DNA of 64,000 nucleotides, taken from Brachycybe producta (lineage: Eukaryota; Arthropoda; Diplopoda; Playtdesmida; Andrognathidae). The position numbers and the translations under genes were made by a program. The stretch's first letter is position 1; each line of letters opens with the position of its first letter. The stretch spans positions 990,713 to 1,054,712 of the forward strand of contig JAUPFP010000023.1 in NCBI GenBank assembly GCA_036925085.1, given 5' to 3'. The notes beneath the pieces were generated by a model. It did not search any database, was not told where the DNA came from, and was given only the letters and a program-made list of their open reading frames with translations. This document shows positions 55,701 through 64,000 of this stretch, piece after piece.

Positions 55701-58323
55701 TAACACAAAAAAATCTTGTTTGCTGTGTGTTAATGTGTTACTCGTCTAGTTTTCATCCACAAAATTTATTTTCATAATGTTGACTTTTCTAAAAAGTTAG
55801 AAGAAACAACAAGGAAGTTGTAAAAAAATCCCCCTTAAAAACGCAGTCAAAAAACGCACTTAATGTCCTCTCTCTGTAAGGTCTTTAGCCCCTTTGTGCC
55901 ATCAGTAATGGGGTTTCTCGAGTTTCATGACTCATATAATATGATATCCTATCTAATAAGATGACCATATAAAGATTTTTTTTTCAATGTTTATTCGTCC
56001 CTCTAGATGGCGCACCTCTTTAACTTTTGTTACCAAGATGCGTATTTTTTCATTACTATTTTAAACAAATTGATTTCTTAATCTAGGGTTTAGAAGTCCG
56101 ATCAGATTCTCAATGTCTAAATAGATTTTTCGTATTAAAGTTCAAATATTTTTTTTTATAAAACAAAACAACATTTTGATGTTTTGTTATGAAAAAAAAA
56201 GAACAGGCTAGGTGGCGCTTTTCTTTCGGAAACATGAATTTATCATATTTATGCAGGTGGCAGACAGTTTATCTTTCATTGAGAAAAATAAAGAAAACTG
56301 TTTAGAGAAAACGCCCTTTTCAAATATTTCATTTCAATAAAGTCTAGCATGTTGCTGTTGGAGCTCCTTCTTCTGTTACCATGGTGGTGGTGGTGGTGGT
56401 GGTAGATAGGCAGTTGGGCGCAGCCAGAAAAATTCTGTTAGCCCGCTCTTTTATGAGCATCAGACCAATAACAAACACGTAACAAACCTAAATAACCAAT
56501 CAGAACGAATTTTTCTGGCTGCGCCCAACTGCTTTTTGGTTGGTAGTTGTTATGTTTGTATGCTGTCAGTGTCATCTAGTAGCCAAAATAGAAGGTGGGG
56601 AGAGAGGGTGAGAGAGAGAGAAACGTGGAGGGGGAAAAAGTGGGAGGGGTGACTGAAATTGAAATGAAAGGAGTAAAAAAAGGAACAAACAACGCGCATG
56701 CGCATACCAGAGAAAGTGAAAAACTCATTTTCTCTTTCAAATATAAAAAGGGGTGGGGATAATAGTAGCAAAATTAAACTAGAATTTATCACAGGCAACT
56801 GTGCCCAGCATTAGAATTTCTTTTCCTCCGCCCTTTTATGAACGTCATCAATTTCTAATTGGTTTGTTATTTGATCTGACGTCATAAAAGGGCGGAGGAA
56901 AAGAAATTCTAATGCTGGGCACAATTGCCTGTGAATTTTGCTCCCGTCATTTATGACGGGTTACCCCACTAGTTTTGTAATAATTAAACTAACTTTAATA
57001 ATTTTGTTACAATTAATAAAATTACATTAATAAAAAAAATGGAAGTTTTCTTGATTATTTATCTTTTTAAAAAAAATTCATATTAGTGGTCCACGAGATT
57101 TATAATTTTGAATTTAGTGGTTCGTGAGGTCCGAAAGGTTGGCGACCTAACCTTAGAGCAGCCTAAACAAATGAATTTTCGGCGGCGGCGGCGGCGGCTC
57201 TCACCTCTATAGCTGCTTATTGATGATAGGGTTGGGTTTATGCAAGTCTTAATATAAAGGAGCTGTTTATATACACACGCACACATACGAGCGTACATAT
57301 AATGTGTGCACTTTATAGGAGATACATTTGGTTTCATTTCTGATGATGTTCTGTGTTCAACAACATGCATAAAATAATGGCGACAATGAGTCCCCCCCCC
57401 TTCCATTATAAATTATACATATCAAAAGCTCTTTTCTTGGCAAACATTGAAATGGATCATCTTTAAAATGTTTTTTTTAAACAAAAAAAAAACTTTTTAC
57501 TAAGATCCACTGAAACATAATTTTACTCTAACACTTGTTCACTCAACCACATTTGAAATGGAAAAAGGGGTTTATTTAACAAGAGATCAAATTAAAGTGT
57601 ACCGTTAGAAAATAAGAGATGGAAGGAATGAAAGAAGCGACATAGAAAGTGAGATAAGAGTGAAACAGCGCAAAGATGGAAGGAAAGTGTGCAAGAGTGA
57701 CAGACACATACTGTGTTCAGACTGCAACCAGAATCTAATACCACATTATAGTAAATATGACATTCCAGCAGTATTTGAAGAAGAAGAAAAAAACGAAAAA
57801 CGAAGACCGAGAGCACAGTTATCCACGACCACGACCTCTTATTCCACAAAAAGTATGGTTTAATAATTAGAAGGGAAATTCACTTGGTAAATTCCACTAA
57901 TATAAAATAGTGTGTTCCTTGAAACCATTATGTGTAACTTGTAATTATTACTCCGTGCTTTACAATTTACTAGACCATCTTTTGAAATCACATTGTTTTG
58001 TTCCGCAAAAGTACTATAGTACGAGCGTATTTGCGTTTCTCTTGTAAATTACTAACATATTGTTTACAGGTGAATGGCGTATGGTAAACAAACATTGGAG
58101 TGAATATTTTGTTGCTTTTTGAAAGAAAAAAAAAAGGATGCGGTCGTCAAACATTAAAAGTTTCCTCCCTCACCTTACCTTTGTCATTATTTGTCAATTT
58201 GCCACTAAAACTGCCAAATAAATTATCTTTTTTTAGTTTCAATGTTTGATGCCATACAAAATGGCGTAGCAAGAGATAAAAATGTTGTTGCACAACAACA
58301 ACAACATTTTGACCTACTGCGAG
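52649..58323 (+). CDS. Unrecognised type II membrane protein, first three exons
   Basis: Exons 52649-52748, 57721-57852 and 58237-58323 join in frame (all junctions phase 1) to give 106 residues. Residues 1-17 are basic (MEKRKKTS), 18-33 are hydrophobic (IPIVATFLAVFLLLFI) and form a single signal anchor. By the positive-inside rule the rest would be luminal or extracellular. Residues 34-77 form a charged stem with EEEEKNEKRRPR and a Thr/Ser run; 78-106 include DAIQNGVARDKNVVAQQQQ. This layout is common in Golgi glycosyltransferases and sulfotransferases and in shed type II proteins, but no family motif is visible, so no function is assigned. The ATG at 52649 has G at -3 and +4; an in-frame ATG at 52583 has a poorer context. 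Further exons were not identified. Confidence 0.5.
53236..54020. repeat. Higher-order tandem repeat array
   Basis: Two related units alternate. Unit starts (TAGGCATT/TAGACATT, then CTGTACAATG or ATGTACAATG) are at 53325, 53467, 53631, 53762 and 53928, spaced 142, 164, 131 and 166. Odd units carry GTGATTCTACATATTGCCTA and a GTTGTTGTT tail. Even units carry GATTTTGCATATTGCCTAGT and AAACATGTTAATT. The higher-order period is about 300 bases. Confidence 0.85.
54705..55034. mobile_element. Two tandem fold-back MITEs (AATCTGCGGAAT family)
   Basis: Copies at about 54705-54872 and 54873-55034 share GCCTAGGCAATCTGCAA, ATTCAATACATTTTAGGT and end in GCA(C/G)ATTGAC(A)GGTAACAT variants. A third copy is at 37179-37362. 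Confidence 0.75.
56382..56404. repeat. (TGG)n microsatellite
   Basis: About seven TGG repeats right before the stand-alone palindrome. Confidence 0.9.
56409..56532. mobile_element. Stand-alone palindrome related to the Helitron's internal palindrome
   Basis: Ends GCAGTTGGGCGCAGCCAGAA and AAAATTC against GAATTTTT and CTGGCTGCGCCCAACTGC: about 26-base perfect arms. The interior CTCTTTTATGAGCATCAGAC, then CAATAACAAAC, resembles the Helitron interior CCCTTTTATGACGTCAGACC and AAGTAACAAAC. Confidence 0.7.
56592..56972 (+). mobile_element. Non-autonomous Helitron, copy H5 (5'-truncated)
   Basis: The 3' hairpin CCCGTCATTTATGACGGG, TTACCCCACTAG and host T are intact. The internal palindrome is intact (about 56783-56933) with TGACGTCA at 56877-56884. 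Similarity to other copies starts only near GGAGAGAGGGTGAGAGAGAG, so about 150 bases of the 5' end are missing. Confidence 0.8.
57721..57852 (+). CDS. Exon 2 of type II membrane protein: charged stem
   Basis: Acceptor CTGTGTTCAG, donor GTATGG. Two bases complete Asp34 and 43 codons follow (CNQNLIPHYSKYDIPAVF, acidic/basic run, AQLSTTTTSYSTK), with one base left. The acceptor tract is only moderately pyrimidine-rich. Support comes mainly from phase agreement on both sides and the open frame. Confidence 0.45.
58237..58323 (+). CDS. Exon 3 of type II membrane protein
   Basis: Strong acceptor TTATCTTTTTTTAG, donor GTATTT. Phase 1 on both sides. It encodes SMFDAIQNGVARDKNVVAQQ and QQHFDLLR. No domain recognised. 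Confidence 0.45.
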
Positions 58324-58388
58324 GTATTTTATTAGTGAATTCTACAGGCAGCATCAGTTTCTATGTGGAACTCAATATTATTAGACCA

Positions 58389-58875
58389 CTAGTGGGGTAA
58401 CCCGGGAGCCAAATTCACAGGCAACTGCGCCCAGCATTAGAATTTCTTTTTCTCCACCCTTTTATGGCGTCAGACCAAGTATCAAACCAATTAGAAATTG
58501 ATGACGTTCATAAAAGGGCGGAGCAAAAGAAATTCTAATGCTGGGCACAATTGCCTGTGATAAACTGTTGTTTAATTTTGCTACTATTATCCCCTCCCCT
58601 TTCTATATTTGAAATCCGTTTGTTTCTTTTTTACTCCCTTCATTTCAATTTCAGTTTTCCTCCTCCCACTTTTTCACCCTCCATGTTTTTCTCTCTCCCC
58701 TCCCCCTTTCTACACTTTCCAACCTTTTCCCCTCTCCAATTTAATATCATGGGGTTCTTGGATGGGAAGAGTTCAACATATAGTTGACCTTGCGAAAAAA
58801 AGCAGTTCATTTATTCAAATTTATATAAATTCCGATGTTACTCCACACACACACACATACATACACAGACCTGGC
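58389..58875 (-). mobile_element. Non-autonomous Helitron, copy H6 (terminal hairpin deleted)
   Basis: CTAG is at the left after host A, but GGGGTAACCCGGGAGCC lacks the 12 bases GTCATAAATGAC that form the hairpin in other copies. The internal palindrome is present (about 58420-58470 and 58505-58555). The 5' zone reaches CAGACCTGGCAAAATATATA. Confidence 0.8.
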
Positions 58876-59455
58876 AAAATATATATATAATATTTACAGG
58901 TACGATTTACTTGTAACGTGTAATTTATTATTACTCTAGTAGTTTTGTGGTATAGTAGGACCTTGTACAATTTTCCTTCGATTTCGGTGCCAGAACAGTG
59001 TTCGCAAAGGGGTATTTTGATAGATTCCGTGGAACTGAGTGGGGGGGGGGGAGGAACAGTGCCGAAAACTGTATTGCGTGGTCACCCCTGAATTGCAATG
59101 TTTATTAACACAATTTTGCCTGTTCAGGCAAAACATTGTACAAAACGTTGCAATGTCGGCCAGGCTTTCAAAAGAGTGAGATAGAGTGAATCACCGAGAT
59201 AGGGAAACAGAGAGTTAGGAAGAAAAAAATGAAAGAAAGAGATAAAGTTTGAAAGAGCTGAATAGAAAGAATGAAAGCGCGATAGAAAGCGTGTAAGAGC
59301 GTTTTTTATTACACAATTTTCTCTTTTGTGTTATTTTTTTTTCTTCTTCTAATAAAAAATGGTGATTCCAACCTTATTAAGTTATTATTATTATTACTGT
59401 TTCTATGGATGAAAACAAAAATATCAGTGTAACAAAACAAACATAAGATTATAAG

Positions 59456-59622
59456 AGAGAGAGAATGGAGAGAGAGAGAGAGAGAGAGAAAGAAAGAGAG
59501 AGAGAGAGAGAGAGAGAATGGAGAGAGAGAGAGAATGGAGGGAGAGAAGGAAAGAGAGACAGAGAGAGAGAGAGAGAATGGAGAGAGAGAAGGAAAGAGA
59601 GAGAGAGAGAGAGAGAGAGAAT
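59456..59622. repeat. (GA)n microsatellite with GAGAATGGAGAGAGA units
   Basis: About 165 bases of GA repeats punctuated by AATGGA at intervals of roughly 14-60 bases. Open frames on both strands (RERE or SLSL) are artefacts. Confidence 0.95.
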
Positions 59623-60095
59623 GGGACAAAAATATGCGGCTGGGCGTTTTCGCAAATCAATAAATTGTGCTTGAAGAAGATAAAAAAATGGATTTTTTTT
59701 CTTGTTTTTGTTTCACTTATAAGCTTATTTGTATATTTTTTAAACATAATTTCTAAGTGTCTTTATGAATAATTATTATGCATAAAGATCGGCTTGAATT
59801 TAAAAAGAAAAATCTTTTTTCTAAACAAAACAAAAAACTAAAAAGAAGCCGAATTTTTCCTTTTTTTATGCTTTGTTGTGTAGCCTATTTAATTCTTATC
59901 TTTGGCGGGAAGGGGAGAGTAGAAGATAAGGTGAAATATATATAGTACACAGGTAACAGACATACACACATGTAGGGCCTTATATATTATGAATCTGATA
60001 AACAGATCACCCAAATATACATTTATATGGAGGTGCTTAGAATCCAAGAGAAATAAGTGACTAAAGTAATGTTCTGAGTAAATTGAGTTCAAAGT

Positions 60096-60372
60096 AATAC
60101 CTTGCACTCACACATGAACTAAATGAATTCAAGTTAAATGTGTTTAGGTGAATTATACGGAATCCAGTTAAGGACATAAACACCAAATAAAAATTGACTT
60201 TATTATTAATATTTTAAATTGAAATAATCAATATTTTAATGTCAATAGTTTATATATATATATTCTATTTAAGTATTAACACGATATTTTGAGATTATTA
60301 AATGAATAAATTGAATTCGACATATTGTCCATTTGACCTTCACAGGGCTCTCTAGAACGTGTTTATAATTAG
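60096..60372. repeat. Dispersed fold-back repeat D, copy 2
   Basis: Closely matches 6315-6610: ATACCTTGCACTCACACATG, AATTATACGGAATCCAGTTA, TTCACAGGGCTCTCTAGAAC. The right end is truncated relative to copy 1. Confidence 0.7.
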
Positions 60373-60426
60373 AGACCTCCATAGATATCAATATTATAGT
60401 TCTATGTTTTGGGAATAGACTAATTG

Positions 60427-60614
60427 TAGGTAACTAGGTGACCTACACTTCAGAACTGTAGGACACTCAAGTGACCTACACTCCTAAGAATGTAAAAAAT
60501 GTAGGTCACTAAATGACCCCACATGTGGTTCATATCTAAAAGTATAGGTCACTGAGTGACCCACAGTTTTTCTTCAAATAGCTATCTGAAAGTGTAGGTC
60601 ACCTAATGACCTAT
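60427..60614. promoter_or_regulatory. Cluster of five TAGGTCACTNAGTGACCTA-type palindromes
   Basis: Palindromes are at 60427-60446, 60459-60479, 60502-60520, 60544-60562 and 60595-60614, for example TAGGTCACTGAGTGACCCA. Each carries AGGTCA-like half-sites inverted around a 5-base spacer; AGGTCA is the nuclear-receptor half-site. The sequence between them is not conserved. Function is inference; it could equally be a decaying tandem repeat. Confidence 0.4.
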
Positions 60615-60816
60615 GATTAGTTTTGTCTCCTATGTTTTTTTGTTTTGACTAGGCCTACTATAAAGCAGCAATTGAGCAGCTTTTCAATTTATTTCTCTTT
60701 ACTTGTCTAACCCAAATTCTTTATCATTTCATTGACAAAAATGTGGTACTTATCTCAATTTTTATATATAAAAAAATGTCATTGGCTTCTACAGCCTAGT
60801 AACCCCTCTACACAAA

Positions 60817-60886
60817 AAGTGCGTTCAGTTCCTAAGCACGTTTGAAACTTGCCAGATCAGTTTAAATGTGCTTAGTATCTGAACGC
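60817..60886. mobile_element. Short GCGTTCAG-ended fold-back
   Basis: GTGCGTTCAGTTCCTAAGCA against TGTGCTTAGTATCTGAACGC, related to the cluster at 16908-17552. Confidence 0.6.
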
Positions 60887-61476
60887 CAAATTTAAAAAAA
60901 AACCCCAGCTCGATGTGCTTGTCAAGAAAATCGAAGGAACTCAACTTGAGAAAAATCAATCCTTCTGACGTCACAAACTTCTACTTGCAGTGTGGCGGCT
61001 CTACGTAGTAAGTTGGTAACAGATACACACTCATAGATGTACGGTAGAATGTCAGTGACATTGGCAAGTACAAAAAAAAAAAGAAAAATCAGAAAGAAAA
61101 CACCCAAAAAACAAATATCGATTATTGATCCAAACTCACAAATAAAAAATGCACATAGAATTAGATCAGTGATCTGATACAACACAATCACAATCACAAT
61201 GAAAAAAATTCTTAATAAATAGACACGAATAAGACAATGCTCAGACATTGAGATTAGTAAAAATGTCTCTCTGAAAAAAAAACGAGGTAAATCGGCAACA
61301 TTTACTGAGATACATACATACTGTACGTTAAAGTATGGAATCAGTCGTTCTTCAAACTTACTAGCCAATCTGCATAACCGACCAATGCTTCCACAAGCAT
61401 CTATCTCCTACAGTTTTAAGGAAATTTTCAGAATGTGCGCGCATACAGAGAAATAAATCGAATTCTAGATTATGTC

Positions 61477-61916
61477 TTAAGGTGGCTCAATAGATATTTT
61501 GTTTTTCAAGATGTTTTTTAAACTGCAGTGGACGCAAAAAACGTCAAGCGAACGTTTTTTTTTTTTAAAACAACAACATTGGTTTCAAAACTAGAATGGT
61601 AAAAGGTTATTGTTAAAAGTTTTTTTTATGAGAATATCTTAAAAAAAAAATATTTTATAGCAGTTTGAAAATGAGACCCGGTTAAAATTTCGCCCTTTTT
61701 CAAACCGTTATTAAAAGTTTATTTTGAAAGATATCACGAAATTGTTTTTAGCATTATCACCAACTATTCTAGTTTCTAAAACATTTTGAATTTTTTTTTG
61801 TATTATTTCATTGTATATTCTGTTTGTTCACTTGAAAAGTTAGACATAATAGCCACTGCAGTGACGCCATCTGGAGGAAGAAGACAACAACAAAAATATC
61901 TATTCTGTCACCTTAA
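61477..61916. mobile_element. 440-bp fold-back element
   Basis: TTAAGGTGGCTCAATAGATA and TTTTGTT on the left are inverted on the right as AACAAAAATATCTATT and CTGTCACCTTAA. The inner pair AACTAGAATGGTA / CTATTCTAGTT is shared with 20879-21235. Confidence 0.7.
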
Positions 61917-64000
61917 TGAGGTTTTGTTGTTTGCACTGAAATTTGCAAATTGACAAGGGAATTTGTAAAAAGAACCAATTTCTCACTTTGACTTGTAACC
62001 TAGGCATTAAATAAGATATATTCAATCTACCTCCACCTTTTTTTCTTCTCAAGTGATGAATGGCGCAGATGTTTTGAGAAGGTAGTTGTAGATGAGAGAG
62101 TTAAAGGGGTTTTAGAGTGTGTGTGTGTGTGTGTGTGGTATATGTGATATATGGAAACCCCATTAGTCGTTGACGGAAGAAGTATAAAAAAGAAGGTGGA
62201 GGGAGACTGGAGAGAGAGAGCGAGAGTTCATGAGGATTTTATAAAAAAAAGAAAAGGGAGCTCAGATTTTTCAATTCGGTTTGCATGTGAAATTCGTCAT
62301 GAAAGTGGATTTTGTTTTTGTACGAACTGAATCAGAATAAATAAATAAACTTGTTTGTTCTTCTTCAAAAATATATATATTTGATATAAATGCATTTTTT
62401 ACACGCAATGAGGTTTTTTTTTATGAAAACAAAGTTTGGAAACTTAATCCATATATAGCGAACGACCCCTTTAAGAGTCGTATTTATTAGGAGTGGGTTA
62501 AGATGGGTGTGTTTGAAGTTGTTAACCACGGAAAAATTTACATATGTTACCATCCAAGTGGAAAATTAGTCATTTTTCATAATAGTAATAATAATAATGA
62601 CTATAATAATAGGGGGTCATGTTTGCAAATGAGTGCAAAGCTCTTTAATTTTTAATGTTTGCAAAATGACTAGGAATTATACAGAATGGCTAGTTTTTAG
62701 ATTTTTGAAAAATTATGTGGAGCAGCTAGCTACTTATTTTTGCTGTGCAAAACTATTTTTTTTTTTTGCAACAGTCAAAAGCTCAACGCAAACAAGATTT
62801 GCAAATCATAAAGGTTAAACTGCATATTCATAAAGCTGCTGCTTCATTTTGTTTTACGATTTCAAGCAACGAAGTCATCATTATTGAATATATTTTTGCG
62901 TCAAAATCTAACCTCAGAAACTGGTTAAAAATTGATATGAAGCGGCGCTACTTCATTGCCAGCTGAACTGCTTTTTCAGTCTTCCTGGAATGTGATTGGT
63001 TTGTTTTTTCTAATGTTAATTATCTCCTTCATGGAATATCATGGAAGCTACATAAAGCATGCAGCGACAATTTGCTGTTTAAAAGCTGCATTAAAACGTA
63101 AATATGCAGTAATTTGAAAAGCTACAAACAGCACTGCAACGCTTAGCTTTTAAAAAAGCTGTAGAAAGCAAATATGCAGTTTAAAATTTAAAGTTTTGCT
63201 TTAAGTTTTAAGCCGCAATGACGTCATTATTAATGGAAACCTTAGCAGAGTGATCCGAAACGCTTGGGATAATATTGCTAACTCAACGGTTAAGCTTAGA
63301 GCGTTATGACAACTTAATGCAAGACGAAGTACAAGAAACCCAGACATTGCACTAGTGAGTCGTTGCAAGAAACCAAACAGATTGATTGAAAGTGTTTTTT
63401 TGTTGTTAGAAACTAGAAGGATAAATGAACCAATGTGACTATTTTTTCAATTGTTCATATTTGATATTTAAAAAAATAATATTTTTTTTTTGGCAATTTT
63501 GAATTATTTTAAATTTTTTATCACCAAAAAAAAGTATTTAAAAACCAAGTAAAAACTCCAATTTTTGTTTTATTAAATTATTGAAACTGATACTCAGTTA
63601 AGTCAGCGTTTCCCAAAAGGGGGGTTTCCACACAAAGGGGAAGTAAGGGTTCCGCCAGAAAGTTAAAATATATATTAAATTTCACACTTGTCAAAAAATG
63701 TCTAATTATAATAGTTTCTTAAAATAATTAAAATTATAATTTAAGTAGTCACAGATCGATCATATGTCCGTCTTAAGAGATTCCAACACAACTCAAAAAT
63801 TAAATGAAACACAAAATGTGTTGGATTATTATTAATTAAAAGTGAATTTGATACTCTAAATTATCATTTTATTAAGATTACGTGCCTATTATTTTTTTTA
63901 TCGCGATATCTACTTTTTTCTCACTCAGTTTATGGGTATTAGGGACTTAGCGAAATTTCGTACGAAATAAATTTATTTACGAAATCCATTATTTTGACGT

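Larger units (their letters stand above)
52749..57720 (+). other. Intron 1 of type II membrane protein gene (5.0 kb)
   Basis: No exon was seen. It holds a higher-order tandem array (53236-54020), tandem fold-back MITEs (54705-55034), several AACTAGAATTRAATAAAGCTA repeats (55210-55760), a stand-alone palindrome (56409-56532), a Helitron copy (56592-56972) and a (GGC)n tract at 57181-57195. Confidence 0.6.
58324..64000. other. Right-hand 5.7 kb without an identified exon
   Basis: It presumably includes intron 3 of the type II membrane protein gene. Besides the Helitron and repeats listed, I see a (GA)n/(GGAGA)n block, an AGGTCA-palindrome cluster, a fold-back element (61477-61916), two 70-base repeats ending AAATATGCAG (63040-63180) and a hAT-like single end CAGCGTTTCCCAAAAGG at 63605 without a partner. 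A possible 28-base exon at 62054-62081 is discussed as a finding. Confidence 0.5.

Noticed and set aside
59309-59747. Ser-Leu or Arg-Glu repeat open frames
   Set aside because: They translate the (GA)n microsatellite.
60427-60614. CRISPR array with five palindromic repeats
   Set aside because: Repeats are only about 20 bases and imperfect, spacers are uneven, no cas genes are present, and the genome is eukaryotic.
60922-61368. 148-codon hydrophobic frame on the - strand
   Set aside because: Phe/Ile/Leu-rich translation of AT-rich sequence with no recognisable motif, splice context or promoter. Kept only as a weak possibility.
63605-63700. hAT-like end CAGCGTTTCCCAAAAGG
   Set aside because: Only one end is seen in the window. 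No inverted partner or duplication, so it is not annotated as an element.

Overview
This is AT-rich, intron-rich animal DNA. Coding sequence is a small fraction of the window and is split by long GT-AG introns full of microsatellites and small fold-back transposons. Protein-level resemblances are to a receptor guanylyl cyclase and an invertebrate-type SLC45 sugar transporter, so a bilaterian invertebrate is the best guess. The sequence does not let me name a phylum. All three genes I can support are on the + strand. All protein resemblances are from recall of the families; no search was run.

Region 1 (1-25156): the C-terminal half of a membrane (natriuretic-peptide-receptor type) guanylyl cyclase. 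Eight exons at 1-132, 10425-10574, 14937-15060, 20587-20655, 21361-21535, 23357-23455, 24493-24584 and 25037-25156 join in a consistent frame to give 319 residues: the end of the kinase-homology domain, the dimerisation helix and a complete cyclase catalytic domain with its key residues intact. The gene enters from the left edge, so the receptor domain lies outside the window.

Region 2 (25157-38927): 13.8 kb with no supported gene. It holds repeats, notably a fold-back element with a GGTTAGG-rich core (29052-29632), a cluster of GGCTCGG-ended MITEs, a Helitron copy (31985-32525) and a hAT-like element (37389-37919).

Region 3 (38928-47806): an SLC45-family H+/sugar symporter, six exons at 38928-39077, 43454-43716, 44173-45056, 45886-46252, 46375-46550 and 47588-47806. 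The start-codon exon was not found. The A-B intron carries two tandem Helitron tails and an apparent solo LTR. The last exon has two in-frame acceptors 117 bases apart.

Region 4 (47807-64000): after about 4 kb of intergenic repeats comes a CpG-richer stretch with two perfect TGACGTCA sites (52085, 52267), then the first exons of an unrecognised type II membrane protein (52649-52748, 57721-57852, 58237-58323). All three exon boundaries are in phase 1. The rest of that gene was not identified; it may continue past the right edge.

The three genes show no obvious functional link and are probably just neighbours. The most distinctive non-coding content is a non-autonomous Helitron family (seven copies or tails) that ends in CTAG after a CCCGTCATTTATGACGGG hairpin and often carries an internal palindrome. 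Others are a run of five AGGTCA-type palindromes at 60427-60614 and a higher-order tandem array at 53236-54020.
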